NCBI RefSeq assembly: GCF_014197435.1
Contig: NZ_JACIFP010000001.1
Coordinates: 2,852,001-2,916,000 of the forward strand
DNA from: Gordonia humi
GTDB taxonomy: Bacteria; Actinomycetota; Actinomycetes; Mycobacteriales; Mycobacteriaceae
Reading direction: 5' to 3'
DNA: 64,000 bases
Positions within the stretch are counted from its first letter, which is position 1; every line of letters starts with the position of its first letter. Below the pieces are notes generated by a model. It did not search any database, was not told where the DNA came from, and saw only the letters and a list, made by a program, of their open reading frames with translations. Below, one piece after another: positions 51,004 through 61,584 of this stretch. The position numbers and the translations under genes were made by a program.

Positions 51004-51642
51004 GTGGGAATGCGCATCGCACTGGCCGAGGACTCCGTTCTGCTCGCCGAGGGACTGATCCGAATCCTCGAGCGTGCCGGGCACCGCGTGGTCGAGACCT
51101 TCGACGACGCCGACGCTCTTCGCGGACTCGATTCGGCCGCCGTCGACCTGGTCGTCACCGATGTCCGCATGCCGCCGGGCCACGGCGACGACGGCCTGCG
51201 CGCCGCACTGGACCTGCGGCAGCGGCGACCCGACCTGCCGATTCTGGTGCTGTCCCAGTACGTGGCCGCCGCCTACGCCCGTCGGCTTCTCGACTCGGGC
51301 CGCGGCGGCGCCGTCGGGTATCTGTTGAAGGAGCGCGTGGGCCGGGTGGCCGACTTCCTGCGTGCCGTGGACACCGTCGTGGCCGGTGGCGTGGTCGTCG
51401 ATCCCGAGGTGATCACGACGATGTTCACCGGTCATGCCCTCGAGCGGCTCACACCGCGAGAGACGGAGGTGCTCGCGGCGATGGCCCGAGGCGCCAGCAA
51501 TTCGGAGATCGCCGCCGCGCTGGTGATCTCGTCCGCCGCCGTCGCCAAACACGTCGCCAACATCTTCGCCAAACTCGACCTGCCGCCGGAGACCGAGAAC
51601 CGGCGCGTCCGAGCCATCCTCGTGTACCTGTCGCACGCGTGA
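51004..51642 (+). CDS. LuxR-family response regulator
   Basis: 212 residues from GTG 51004 (ATG 51010 also possible). Receiver: RIALAEDSVLLAEGLIRILE, phospho-Asp in LVVTDVRMPPGHGDDG; C-terminal HTH: LTPRETEVLAAMARGASNSE then IAAALVISSAAVAKHV. Forms a two-component system with the preceding kinase; targets unknown. Confidence 0.93.
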   Translation: MGMRIALAEDSVLLAEGLIRILERAGHRVVETFDDADALRGLDSAAVDLVVTDVRMPPGHGDDGLRAALDLRQRRPDLPILVLSQYVAAAYARRLLDSGRGGAVGYLLKERVGRVADFLRAVDTVVAGGVVVDPEVITTMFTGHALERLTPRETEVLAAMARGASNSEIAAALVISSAAVAKHVANIFAKLDLPPETENRRVRAILVYLSHA

Positions 51643-51750
51643 GCGCGTCCGACCGGGACACGGCCTCTGATCAGGTCGTCGCGCTCAGCCATGCCGTCGC
51701 TCCCGCGCAGTCCCGTCCCTTCGCTCCGCCGACTCGATGCGTCCCGTCGC

Positions 51751-53799
51751 TCAACCGACCTTGATGCGTCCCGTCGCCCCGCTGATCTCGCGGAGCTTCC
51801 CGGACGGTGCCTTGACGTCGCCGAAGTAGCGGATCCGATAGTCGCCCGCGGCCGCGTTCCGCGGAACGCGCCAGGTGACGGTGACCTTCGACGCGGACGG
51901 ACTGCCGCCCGGACGCACCCACCTCATCTCGGTGCACTCGTGGTCGTCGTCGTAGACGGTCTCCCAGCGCGATCCGGTGAACCGCTCCACCGAGCAGTAC
52001 ATCTCGCCACCGCGGCGGACTCGGTTCGAGGGGTAGGCGGCGCAGAAGCTCACCGACACCGTCGAGCCCTGCTTCGCCGTCGACGGCACCGTCGACACGA
52101 CCTGGCCGAACCTCTTCCCGGGCATCGGGGTGTCCGCCGGCTGCGGTCCGAGAAGGTCGGGCTGCAGATCGGAGCGGTCCGCGGGGCGGGCTCCGGCGGG
52201 TCGCGTGGCCCCACGCTTCATCGCGCGCGCCATCGCGTCGATCTCCTGCATGTACGCGCACAGCGTCCACCGGCCGAACAGCGTCTCGCCGCCCTCGTAC
52301 TGTTGCGACACGTACTCCTCGGGGGTCGTGACGTACTGGCTGTAGCCGTTCGAGTAGCCCTGCAGCAGAACATTCTCCAGCGGAACCTTCATCGCGTCGG
52401 CGACGAGTCGTCGCACGCGCAGTCCCGCGACGATCGTCGACTCGGTCGGCAGTGCGGCCAGGACGAGGTCACCGATCCGCATCAGCTGCAGCGGCAGGCG
52501 CTGCTCGATCCACGAGCGCGGCGGCATGATGCCGAGCGGGAAGAGGATCGCCTTCGGCGCCTGCGTGTCGGCGATCCACTGCGGCGGCGTCGGTGTGGCG
52601 CCCGCACCGAGCGCCATCGCGAACTCGTTGCGCACGCCCTCGTTGAGGAAACCGAGCTGGCTCCGGGTGTTCTCCTCCTGGCTGGTCGCGGCGGCCGCCG
52701 CACCCATCATGGCGGGGGAGGTGCGGGCCGACTTCCCGTGCGGCGTGTAGTGACCGCTGATCTCGACGTTCGCCATGTCGACGTAGCGCGTGGCGGCGTC
52801 CACGCCGCCGACGGTCATCGGTCGGGCGGAGGCGAGGGCCCGTTGACCGGCCTGATCCTGGCGCCGTCCGATGATGATCCGATTGCTCCGGTGATTCGAC
52901 GTCGGACCACCCGGGTGCATCTTGCGCACCCACAGATTAGGTGTCATGTCGCCCGCGTTGGTCTGGGCGTGGGCGCTGACGACGTTCGGGTCGCGCTGTT
53001 CGGCGAGATACGCGGCGTACCCCTTGTTGTCCGAACTGATCAGCGTGTTCGCGTCGGTCAGCGACGTGCCGTGGGTGGCGAACCAGGTGATCTCGCCGAT
53101 CGTCGCTCCTCCCCGACGGAGCCGGATCGCGGTGACCTGCGGATCGATGTGCTGCGGGAAGTGTCTGCGATCCGACTCCGGGTTGAGCACGAACGCCTGG
53201 TACGACCGGTTGGCGCTGGCGTCGTGGAGTTCGGTGTGGCCGAGTTCCACGGTGCCCGGGGCCAGCGAGTCGTGTGCCTGTTGGACGGCGTCGAGCAGAC
53301 CGTCGACCTCGGCGCGCAGCGAGTTGTGCCGGTGGCCCTTCGCGGCGAGGACGTACGCGTAGTCCCACGACGTGCCACCGCACGAGTTGTGGTTGTGCGT
53401 CGCGTTCACGTTGACGTTGTGCACGTCGTAGGTGTAGCCGTAACGCTTGCGGAGCTCGGCGAGCAGCGTGTTGTGATGCGAGGTGAACACGCATGCGATG
53501 TCGGCGGTGATGAACAGGACACGCTTACCGGTCGCGGCGTCGGCGATGATGTACGCGCGCGCCCAGGTCCGTTGCAGGAGACCGTCGGCGACCTGGCTGA
53601 GGTCGGAGTAGCCCATCATGCCCTGGTTCGCCACGGCTCCGGTCATATCGCCCTTGCCCGCGCCGACGAGGTATCCGCCCGCGGCGGCCGCCCGCCCGGG
53701 ATGGTCGGCGGCCGCTGCGCCGAGTCCGGCGGTCGCGGCGACGGCGGCGGCGCCGACAGCGCTCGTGTGCAGAAAGGAACGGCGGGTGACGTCCGACAT
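51751..53799 (-). CDS. Tat-exported neutral ceramidase-like hydrolase
   Basis: 682 residues from ATG 53799, chosen for the GAGGAG ribosome site 6 bp before it. The signal begins MSDVTRRSFLHTSAVG (twin-arginine). The N-terminal domain carries ceramidase metal-site segments (NVNATHNHNSCGG, WFATHGTSL) and QTNAGDMTPNLWV; the C-terminal domain is Ig-like. Neutral ceramidases cleave the amide of ceramide. In characterised enzymes the nucleophile is Ser of a GD(V/L)SPN-type motif, whereas here that position is Thr near residue 284. Actual substrate may differ. Confidence 0.87.
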   Translation of the reverse strand: MSDVTRRSFLHTSAVGAAAVAATAGLGAAAADHPGRAAAAGGYLVGAGKGDMTGAVANQGMMGYSDLSQVADGLLQRTWARAYIIADAATGKRVLFITADIACVFTSHHNTLLAELRKRYGYTYDVHNVNVNATHNHNSCGGTSWDYAYVLAAKGHRHNSLRAEVDGLLDAVQQAHDSLAPGTVELGHTELHDASANRSYQAFVLNPESDRRHFPQHIDPQVTAIRLRRGGATIGEITWFATHGTSLTDANTLISSDNKGYAAYLAEQRDPNVVSAHAQTNAGDMTPNLWVRKMHPGGPTSNHRSNRIIIGRRQDQAGQRALASARPMTVGGVDAATRYVDMANVEISGHYTPHGKSARTSPAMMGAAAAATSQEENTRSQLGFLNEGVRNEFAMALGAGATPTPPQWIADTQAPKAILFPLGIMPPRSWIEQRLPLQLMRIGDLVLAALPTESTIVAGLRVRRLVADAMKVPLENVLLQGYSNGYSQYVTTPEEYVSQQYEGGETLFGRWTLCAYMQEIDAMARAMKRGATRPAGARPADRSDLQPDLLGPQPADTPMPGKRFGQVVSTVPSTAKQGSTVSVSFCAAYPSNRVRRGGEMYCSVERFTGSRWETVYDDDHECTEMRWVRPGGSPSASKVTVTWRVPRNAAAGDYRIRYFGDVKAPSGKLREISGATGRIKVG

Positions 53800-53925
53800 C
53801 GGGCTCCTCATCGTGAAACATGTTCTATCTCGGTTGCACCGTGACCCTAGCCTCACTGGATCGATCGATCAATACTGTGGGAGTGTCGCCCGACCAGAGC
53901 GTGTCCCGCGTCATTCGCGACCGCC

Positions 53926-54722
<797 letters not shown>

Positions 54723-54726
54723 GCGC

Positions 54727-55200
54727 ATGGCGTCTCGTAAACCCGACGCCCGGCCGATCGTCGCGGTGATCGCCTTCCTGGTGATCGCGATGTGCGTCTA
54801 CTTCGTGATCCTCGGGCGTCTGGCGTACCGGATGTTCGAGCAGGGCACCGCGATGTCGATCGCTTTCGGTGTGGGCATCGTCATCCTGCCGCTGCTCGGA
54901 GTCTGGATCGTCGTGTCCACGCTCCGTTCGGGCATCGAACACCAGCGGATGGCCGCCGACGTGGTCGGGCTCGGCCGCGAGATCGACACCGACCCGCTGC
55001 CGCGCCGCCCGTCCGGGCGCATCGAACGCGATGCCGCCGACGAACTGTTCGCACAGATCAAGGCCGAGTGGGAGGCCGACCCGAGCGACTGGGTGAGCAC
55101 GTATCGGATCGCGCGCGCCTACGATTACGCGGGCGACCGCTCCCGCGCACGTGAGATGATGAAACGCGCGGCCGAGCAGTACCGCGAGGCCAAGCGGTGA
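54727..55200 (+). CDS. Small membrane protein with TPR-like tail (157 aa)
   Basis: ATG 54727, 4 bp after dapB. Two hydrophobic segments (IVAVIAFLVIAMCVYFVILG; FGVGIVILPLLGVWIVVSTL), then a cytoplasmic-type tail ending in one TPR-like helix pair (WVSTYRIARAYDYAGDRSRA). Conserved neighbour of dapB in related actinobacteria; function unknown. Confidence 0.82.
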   Translation: MASRKPDARPIVAVIAFLVIAMCVYFVILGRLAYRMFEQGTAMSIAFGVGIVILPLLGVWIVVSTLRSGIEHQRMAADVVGLGREIDTDPLPRRPSGRIERDAADELFAQIKAEWEADPSDWVSTYRIARAYDYAGDRSRAREMMKRAAEQYREAKR

Positions 55201-55228
55201 CGCCGACGTTCGACGATGGGACTGTTCG

Positions 55229-55783
55229 ATGACCGATCACATGCTGATGCTGGCCGAGGGCGAGGGACTGTGGGAATCGGTGTCGGCGGGCGTCTCCGCC
55301 GATCAACTCGGCCTTGAGAGCGGCTGTGCGGGATGGTCGAACCGGGACCTCCTCAATCACGTGATCGCCGGCGGTCACCGGTACTCGATGCTCCTCGACG
55401 GCGCGACCGTGGAGGAGACGGCGTTCACGCGGGACCTCGACTACGTCGCCGCCGGGAGCGACGAGTTCCGACGGTACGAGGATCGTCTGCACGCCTCGAT
55501 CGAGGCGGCGGATCTGGCCGTGGACGTCGACCACCGGGCGGGACGCAGGCCCGGCCGAGACCTGATTCCGATGCGCACCATGGAACTGGTTCTGCACACT
55601 CGCGACTTGTGCGACGGGATCGGTGCGGCCTGGGAGCCGTCCGCCACGATCGTGGACTACCTGCTGACCGACGCGGCGTCGATCATCGAGGACCTGCGCG
55701 ACGCGGGCGCCTTCGATCCCGCGACGACGCCGACCTCGTCGTCGGCCGTCGACCGGCTGCTGGCGTTCGCCGGCCGAGCATGA
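55229..55783 (+). CDS. DinB/mycothiol-dependent maleylpyruvate isomerase-like protein
   Basis: 184 residues, helical bundle. Metal-ligand-type His in LLNHVIAGGHRYS and LVLHTRDLCDGIG match the MDMPI/TIGR03086 pattern. These proteins often use mycothiol as cofactor, consistent with an actinobacterial host. Substrate not predictable. Confidence 0.85.
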   Translation: MTDHMLMLAEGEGLWESVSAGVSADQLGLESGCAGWSNRDLLNHVIAGGHRYSMLLDGATVEETAFTRDLDYVAAGSDEFRRYEDRLHASIEAADLAVDVDHRAGRRPGRDLIPMRTMELVLHTRDLCDGIGAAWEPSATIVDYLLTDAASIIEDLRDAGAFDPATTPTSSSAVDRLLAFAGRA

Positions 55784-56572
55784 TCACTCCAGCGGCGTGA
55801 CGGTCACCGCGGTCGTCACCTGATCGTCGACGACGAACCACAGGGCGAGTCCGCCGGCGTACGGCTTCGTCACGACGGTCGCCTCCTCGCGCGGGGTGAT
55901 GGGACGCAGGTACTCGATGACGGCCCGGTGCGGCTGCGCGGTCAGCGTGGGACGGTCGGCGAGAGCGGCGTCGACCGCATGCCAGTAGGCGACGTTGTTC
56001 ATATGACCGAACGCGTCGAAGTCGGTGGTGCGCAACGCGAACGAGCGGGTCGCGGGCGGGCCGTCGATATCGTCGGGGGTGGCCGGCGCCATCGCCTTCC
56101 ACTTGTATCGGACGTCGGTGACGTCGCGGTTCCAGTCGGCGAGGACGTCGTCGTCGATGCGCGACGGGCGGCCGTCGCGGGTCACGTTGATGCAGAAGCT
56201 CGAGGTCTCGACGCGACCCGTCGGGCGGTCGGCGTCGGCGAAACCGGTGGCGGTCGGTGTGCCGGTGAGCCGCTGTCGCATGCCCACCCAGCGGGACGAG
56301 GTCGCCTCGCACCAGCGTTCGACGTGCACGTCGCCCGGCCAGGTGATCGGTTCGAGGACGTCGATCACATTGCGTCGCACGATCCAGAACGGATTGGTCG
56401 CACCCCACGCCGACTCGTCGATCATGTCCATCGCGATGTTCTGCAGGAGCCGCGCCACGGCGTCGAGTCGCACTCCCATCGCCGGATTCACGTCCTCCAT
56501 GCGCAGGCGATACGTGCGCTCGTAGGTTCGGGCCTGCGCAGGCTTGTCGGCGAGCGCGCTGGTGTGCGGCAT
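55784..56572 (-). CDS. Acyl-ACP thioesterase (FatA/FatB-like double hotdog)
   Basis: 262 residues from ATG 56572, with GGGG 6-9 bp upstream. Two hotdog domains: RTYRLRMEDVNPAMGVRLDA then DMIDESAWGATNPFWIVRRN; the second has SFALRTTDFDAFGHMNNVAY then W (hotdog Asn/His). Releases fatty acids from carrier protein. Convergent with the DinB-like gene. Confidence 0.88.
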   Translation of the reverse strand: MPHTSALADKPAQARTYERTYRLRMEDVNPAMGVRLDAVARLLQNIAMDMIDESAWGATNPFWIVRRNVIDVLEPITWPGDVHVERWCEATSSRWVGMRQRLTGTPTATGFADADRPTGRVETSSFCINVTRDGRPSRIDDDVLADWNRDVTDVRYKWKAMAPATPDDIDGPPATRSFALRTTDFDAFGHMNNVAYWHAVDAALADRPTLTAQPHRAVIEYLRPITPREEATVVTKPYAGGLALWFVVDDQVTTAVTVTPLE

Positions 56573-56693
56573 GTGATGTCCCCTCGTGTCGAGTCGTCCT
56601 CGATCGTGCCACGGGCGGACGCGCGGCATCGGGCGACGTCCCCGAGGGCCGTTCCGCGCGCAGCCGGTTCACCGGATCTGCCACCATGGAGTC

Positions 56694-57146
56694 ATGGCTC
56701 GCCTCCTGATCGTCCATCACACGCCGTCGCCGCACTGCCAGGCGATGTTCGAGGCGGTCGTCGCGGGTGCGACCGACCCCGAGATCGAGGGCGTCGAGGT
56801 GGTGCGCCGCGCGGCACTGTCGGTGTCGGCGAGTGACTTCCTCGACGCGGACGGCTACGTGCTGGGCAGCCCGGCGAACCTCGGCTACATCTCCGGTGCC
56901 CTCAAACACGCCTTCGACGTGAGCTATTACCAGATCCTCGACTCCACCGTGGGACGTCCGTTCGGTCTCTATCTGCACGGCAACGAGGGGACCGAGGGTG
57001 CGGAGAACGCCGTCGACCGGATCACCGCCGGGCTCGGCTGGGAGAAGGCCGCCGAATACGTGATCGCCTCGAACAAGCCGGACAAGGAGCGACTCGAAGC
57101 TTGCTGGGAGCTGGGCGCGACGGTCGCTGCCGGGTTGATGGCGTAG
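56694..57146 (+). CDS. Flavodoxin-like NAD(P)H-dependent oxidoreductase
   Basis: 150 residues from ATG 56694 with GGAG 2-5 bp before. FMN-binding start [19 protein letters not shown] and [20 protein letters not shown] are typical of flavodoxin-fold reductases. Partner or substrate unknown. Confidence 0.86.
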   Translation: MARLLIVHHTPSPHCQAMFEAVVAGATDPEIEGVEVVRRAALSVSASDFLDADGYVLGSPANLGYISGALKHAFDVSYYQILDSTVGRPFGLYLHGNEGTEGAENAVDRITAGLGWEKAAEYVIASNKPDKERLEACWELGATVAAGLMA

Positions 57147-57200
57147 CCGACAGCGATCGTCTGCCGGGCAGGGGATCCGCCGGGCAGAGGGGGAGATGTC

Positions 57201-57269
57201 ATGGCTACGGGCTCGCGCGGTGTCGGTCGCGGAGACGGCGTGTCCCCGTCGGTACACTCGATCGGGTGA
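57201..57269 (+). CDS. Possible 22-residue leader ORF overlapping thyA
   Basis: ATG 57201 has a strong ribosome site (GAGGGGGAG, 6 bp before). It reads [20 protein letters not shown] then IG and stops inside the thyA GTG (GTGA). It would couple thyA translation to the leader. Alternatively TACACT at 57253-57258 makes a leaderless thyA mRNA and this ORF is incidental. Confidence 0.35.
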   Translation: MATGSRGVGRGDGVSPSVHSIG

Positions 57270-58072
57270 GCACGCCCATCCCCACCCCGTACGAGGACCT
57301 GCTGAAACTGGTCCTGGAGACCGGAACGCCCAAGGCGGATCGGACCGGCACCGGAACCCGGAGCGTGTTCGGGCATCAGTTGCGCTTCGACCTGTCGGAG
57401 GGGTTCCCGCTCATCACCACCAAGAAGGTGCACCTCAAGTCGATCGTCTACGAACTCCTGTGGTTCCTGCGCGGCGACTCCAACGTCGGCTGGCTGCGGG
57501 AGCACGGTGTGACGATCTGGGACGAGTGGGCCGCCGACGACGGTGAACTCGGTCCCGTCTACGGCGTGCAGTGGCGCAACTGGCCGACGCCGTCGGGTGA
57601 GCACATCGATCAGATCGCACTCGCACTCGACACGCTGAAACAGAACCCGGACTCGCGGCGGAACATCGTGTCCGCGTGGAACGTCGGCGAGATCCCGCAG
57701 ATGGCGCTGCCCCCGTGTCACGCGTTCTTCCAGTTCTACGTGGCCGACGGCAGGTTGAGCTGCCAGCTGTACCAGCGCAGCGCCGACCTGTTCCTCGGCG
57801 TCCCCTTCAACATCGCCTCGTACGCGCTGCTCACGCACATGATGGCGCAGCAGGCGGGGCTGGACGTCGGCGACTTCGTCTGGACCGGCGGGGACTGCCA
57901 CATCTACGACAACCACGTCGATCAGGTGCGCGAACAGCTCGCGCGCGAGGCGTTCCCGTATCCGAGACTCGAACTGCGCAAGGCCGCGTCGATCTTCGAC
58001 TACACCTACGACGACGTACAGGTGATCGGCTACACCTCGCACCCCGCCATCAAGGCGCCCGTCGCCGTCTGA
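57266..58072 (+). CDS. thyA: Thymidylate synthase ThyA
   Basis: 268 residues from GTG 57266. [19 protein letters not shown], catalytic Cys in [12 protein letters not shown] near 151, [20 protein letters not shown] and [20 protein letters not shown] are diagnostic. Converts dUMP to dTMP with methylene-THF; dfrA, which regenerates the folate, follows after one gene. Confidence 0.97.
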   Translation: MSTPIPTPYEDLLKLVLETGTPKADRTGTGTRSVFGHQLRFDLSEGFPLITTKKVHLKSIVYELLWFLRGDSNVGWLREHGVTIWDEWAADDGELGPVYGVQWRNWPTPSGEHIDQIALALDTLKQNPDSRRNIVSAWNVGEIPQMALPPCHAFFQFYVADGRLSCQLYQRSADLFLGVPFNIASYALLTHMMAQQAGLDVGDFVWTGGDCHIYDNHVDQVREQLAREAFPYPRLELRKAASIFDYTYDDVQVIGYTSHPAIKAPVAV

Positions 58073-58077
58073 CCGCG

Positions 58078-58599
58078 ATGGCCAGTACCAGACCCGCACC
58101 GGAGCTGCCCGCCACACCGCTGTTCACCGTGGTGCGGTGGGCGGGGCCGGTCGGATCGGTGATCGTCACGATCGTCGTGCTCGCGACGTACCCGTCGCTG
58201 CCCGACCGCGTGCCGACGCATTTCACCGGTGCGATGGAGGCCGACTCCTACGGTCCCCGGTGGTCCGTGCTCGCACTCGGTGCGGTGTTCGTGGCACTCA
58301 GCGGAGCGATGGGATGGCTCGCGGACAAGCCGCACCGATTCAACTATCCGACGCCGGTGACACCGGACAACGCGCAGGCCGTGTACCGGGCGGGTGCGAT
58401 GATGATGGGCGGACTCGGGTGCGCGATGCCGATCCTGTACGCCGGTCTCGTGCTCGCCGTCCACGGACTGCCGGGACTGCCACTGATGATCGCGGGTCTG
58501 GCCGTCCTCGGCGGCGCACTGGTCGTCGGGATCTGGCGGATCGGACGGGTGTCACGCATCGAGACGGTCTATCACTACGGCAGGGAGCGTGATCGGTGA
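58078..58599 (+). CDS. DUF1648 membrane protein (173 aa)
   Basis: ATG 58078, 5 bp after thyA. The DUF1648 signature LPDRVPTHFTGAME lies near residue 42 after the first membrane segment; three more segments follow (SVLALGAVFVALSGAMGWL; MMMGGLGCAMPILYAGLVLA; MIAGLAVLGGALVVGI). Coupled between thyA and dfrA. Role unknown. Confidence 0.85.
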   Translation: MASTRPAPELPATPLFTVVRWAGPVGSVIVTIVVLATYPSLPDRVPTHFTGAMEADSYGPRWSVLALGAVFVALSGAMGWLADKPHRFNYPTPVTPDNAQAVYRAGAMMMGGLGCAMPILYAGLVLAVHGLPGLPLMIAGLAVLGGALVVGIWRIGRVSRIETVYHYGRERDR

Positions 58600-59090
58600 C
58601 CATCGCACAGATATGGGCGCAGGATCTGACGGGCGCCATCGGCAAAGACAACACGATCCCGTGGCGGATCCCCGAGGACCTGGCGCGCTTCAAGAAGCTC
58701 TCCGGTTCGGGCGCGGTCCTCATGGGACGACGGACCTGGGAGTCGTTGCCGGTCAGGTTCCGGCCACTGCCTGGTCGGCGGAACATCGTGATCACCCGCA
58801 ACGCCGCGTACCAGGCGCCGGGTGCGGAGACGGTGGCCGGCCTGAGCGAAGCCGTGGAACTGGCGGGCGGGGCGGCCACGATCATGGGCGGCAGCGCGAT
58901 CTACGAGGCCGGGATGGCCGTCGCGACGCACCTGTACGTCACCGAGGTCGACATCCTCGTCGACGGAGCCGACACCTTCGGACCGGAGATCGACCCGAAC
59001 GTCTGGACTGTCGTCTCGCGGGGCGAGTGGCTCACCTCCAGAACGGGCACCCGCTACCGATTCGTCGACTACCGACACGTGTCCCGATGA
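58596..59090 (+). CDS. dfrA: Dihydrofolate reductase
   Basis: 164 residues from GTG 58596 (overlap GTGA). AIGKDNTIPWRIPEDLARFK, VLMGRRTWESLP, RRNIVITRN and ATIMGGSAIYE are canonical. Regenerates tetrahydrofolate used by ThyA. Same thyA-dfrA pairing as in mycobacteria. Confidence 0.97.
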   Translation: MTIAQIWAQDLTGAIGKDNTIPWRIPEDLARFKKLSGSGAVLMGRRTWESLPVRFRPLPGRRNIVITRNAAYQAPGAETVAGLSEAVELAGGAATIMGGSAIYEAGMAVATHLYVTEVDILVDGADTFGPEIDPNVWTVVSRGEWLTSRTGTRYRFVDYRHVSR

Positions 59091-59812
59091 CCTGGTTCGC
59101 CGACGGCGGCGCCGACTACGCGGCGCACCGGCCGACATACACCGTCGAACTCGCCGACGTGCTGGCCGCGCTCGCGCCCGACCGCGCGCTCGCCGTCGAT
59201 ATCGGATGCGGCACCGGACAGCTCACGGTGCTGCTCGCGGACCGTTTCGACGAGGCGATCGGGATCGATCCGTCGCAGAGCCAGATCGACGCGGCCGTCG
59301 CCGCACCGAACATCGAGTACCGGGTCGGGCCCGCCGAGAGACTCGACCTCGCGGACGGCCGCGCCTCCCTGATCACGGCCGCGCAGGCGGCGCACTGGTT
59401 CGACCTGCCCGCCTTCTACGACGAAGTCCGCCGCATCGCCCGTCCCGGCGGTGTGCTGGCGCTGATCACATACGGCGCAGTGGTCCTCGACGACGACCTG
59501 ACCGCCCGGTTCGATCGGTTCTACCGTGACGAGATCGGGCCCTACTGGCCGCCGGAACGGGCCCACGTCGACTCCCGCTACGCGGATCTGCCGTTCCCGT
59601 TCGACCGGGTGGACGTCGCCGCGCCACCGATCCGCCGCGACTGGACCCTCGACGAGTTCGTCGACTACCTGGGCACCTGGTCGGCGACGCGCCGGGCCCG
59701 CGACGCCGGGAGGACCGACCTGCTCGACGCGCTGCGTGTCGATCTGGCGCCGGTGTGGGGCGAGCGGCGCCGCGTCACCTGGCCGGTCACCGTCGTCGCC
59801 GGAACGCTGTGA
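59087..59812 (+). CDS. Class I SAM-dependent methyltransferase
   Basis: 241 residues from ATG 59087, overlapping dfrA as ATGA. Motif I LAVDIGCGTGQLTVLLADRF near residue 31, GIDPSQSQID, and TAAQAAHWFDLPAFYDEVRR then IARPGGVLAL. Methyltransf_11-like, often acting on small molecules; substrate unknown. Confidence 0.9.
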   Translation: MTWFADGGADYAAHRPTYTVELADVLAALAPDRALAVDIGCGTGQLTVLLADRFDEAIGIDPSQSQIDAAVAAPNIEYRVGPAERLDLADGRASLITAAQAAHWFDLPAFYDEVRRIARPGGVLALITYGAVVLDDDLTARFDRFYRDEIGPYWPPERAHVDSRYADLPFPFDRVDVAAPPIRRDWTLDEFVDYLGTWSATRRARDAGRTDLLDALRVDLAPVWGERRRVTWPVTVVAGTL

Positions 59813-61026
59813 CCGCCGACCTCTCCGTCTCACAGGCGCGCCGGATCGCGCTGGCCGCGCAGGGCTTCACCGATCCGCTGCCGCGCGGGCCGGTGACCCG
59901 GAGCCATCTGCGGCGCGTCGTCGGTCGGACCAACCTGGTGCAGATGGATTCGGTGAACATCCTCGCGCGGGCCCACTACCTGCCGATGTTCAGCAGGCTC
60001 GGATCGTACGACGACACCGTCCTGGAGTCGGCGGCGTGGCGGGACACCGCGCGGTCGCCGCGCCTGCTGACCGAGTACTGGGCACACGAGGCCGCGTTGA
60101 TACCGATCGACGACTGGCCGCTGATGCGCTGGCGGATGGACGAGTACCGCGGCGGTCGCTACCGCTACGCCCGAGAGGTGCTGGCGCGGAGCCAGGCGCT
60201 CGCCGCGGACGTGCGGGACGTCATCGTCTCGCGAGGAGCGTCGACACCGCGCGAGATCGAGGAGACGCTCGGCATCGAGCGCACACCCGGTGAGAAGGGA
60301 TCGTGGTGGACGCGCGGCGAGGTGAAGCACGTGTGCGAGGCCCTGTTCGCCTCCGGTGACCTGTCGGCGACCCGCAACGGCAACTTCGTCCGCCACTACG
60401 ACCTCGCCGAACGGATCGTGGGGGAGCGCGTCGACGTGCGGGTCGACCGTCGGGACGCCCACCGCGAACTGGTCGCCCGTGCCGCGGCCGCGCACGGTGT
60501 CGGCACCGTCGCCGACCTGGCCGACTACTACCGACTGAAGACGGCGGACGTACGCGCGGTGCTGGGCGATCTCGTCGACGACGGCGTGGTGCGGGAGGTG
60601 TCGGTGGACGGTTGGTCCGATCGGGCGTACCTGCACCGCGACGCGACGGTCCCGCGTTCGGTGCGCCGGTCGACGCTGCTCTCGCCGTTCGATCCGCTGG
60701 TGTTCTTTCGACCCCGCACCGAGCGACTGTTCGACTTCCGCTACCGCATCGAGATCTACGTGCCCGAACACAAGCGGGTGCACGGGTACTACGTGCTGCC
60801 GTACCTGTTGGGCGAGCAGGTCGTGGCTCGGGTGGATCTGAAGGCCGACCGTCCGGGCGGGGTCCTCGACGTGCTGTCGTCGCATGTCGAGCCCGGTGTC
60901 GACGAGGGCGTCGTGGCCGAGTCGTTGGCCGCGGATCTGCGCGCGACGGCGGCGTGGCGCGGGCTCGCCGACGTCCGGATCCACCCGCGGGGCGAACTCG
61001 CCGGGGTGCTCTCGGCAGCACTCTGA
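59809..61026 (+). CDS. YcaQ/AlkX-like winged-helix DNA glycosylase family protein
   Basis: 405 residues from GTG 59809. HTH_42 proteins unhook DNA crosslinks or act as alkyl-purine glycosylases. VGRTNLVQMDSVNILARAHY contains the Q-x-D catalytic-type triad, LTEYWAHEAALIP and TLLSPFDPLVFFRPRTERLF are family landmarks. Full length. Specific lesion not predictable. Confidence 0.88.
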   Translation: MTADLSVSQARRIALAAQGFTDPLPRGPVTRSHLRRVVGRTNLVQMDSVNILARAHYLPMFSRLGSYDDTVLESAAWRDTARSPRLLTEYWAHEAALIPIDDWPLMRWRMDEYRGGRYRYAREVLARSQALAADVRDVIVSRGASTPREIEETLGIERTPGEKGSWWTRGEVKHVCEALFASGDLSATRNGNFVRHYDLAERIVGERVDVRVDRRDAHRELVARAAAAHGVGTVADLADYYRLKTADVRAVLGDLVDDGVVREVSVDGWSDRAYLHRDATVPRSVRRSTLLSPFDPLVFFRPRTERLFDFRYRIEIYVPEHKRVHGYYVLPYLLGEQVVARVDLKADRPGGVLDVLSSHVEPGVDEGVVAESLAADLRATAAWRGLADVRIHPRGELAGVLSAAL

Positions 61027-61056
61027 CGAACGCGAGTGTCGTCTTACGCTGGAGAG

Positions 61057-61563
61057 ATGAAGATACGTCACGCCGGTGAGGCCGACCTCACCCGAATCCG
61101 GGCGGTGGAGGTGGCCGCCGGAGCTCCGTTCGCCGATCTGGGCATGGATCTCGTCGCCGGAGACGAACCGATCTCGCGCGAACGACTCTCCGAATTCGTC
61201 GTGGCCGGACACGCCTGGGTCGTTGCCGACGACCGGGACCGCGCCGTCGCCTATCTGCTCGTCGAATCGGTCGACGGTCTCGCACACGTCGAGCAGGTGT
61301 CGGTCTGTCCCGACCACGCCGGGCACGGTCTGGGCGCGGACCTGATCGAGAACGTCGCCGCGTGGGCGCGCCGACACGGGTATCCGGCGATGACCCTGAC
61401 GACCTATGTCGACGTGCCGTGGAACGGGCCGTACTACGAGCGTCTCGGGTTCCGATATCTGCCGGTGAGCGAGGAGACGGCCGGACTCCGAACGATCCGC
61501 GCCGCCGAACGCGATCACGGCCTGGACCGCTGGCCGCGGGCATGCATGCGCCGGGAGCTGTGA
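61057..61563 (+). CDS. GNAT-family N-acetyltransferase
   Basis: 168 residues from ATG 61057 (MKIRHAGEADLTRIRAVEVA). Core VEQVSVCPDHAGHGLGADLI and YYERLGFRYLP carry the acetyl-CoA loop and C-terminal strand. ATG 61036 would add seven weak residues. Substrate unknown. Confidence 0.88.
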   Translation: MKIRHAGEADLTRIRAVEVAAGAPFADLGMDLVAGDEPISRERLSEFVVAGHAWVVADDRDRAVAYLLVESVDGLAHVEQVSVCPDHAGHGLGADLIENVAAWARRHGYPAMTLTTYVDVPWNGPYYERLGFRYLPVSEETAGLRTIRAAERDHGLDRWPRACMRREL

Positions 61564-61584
61564 TCGGCACTACTGTTGACTGCC

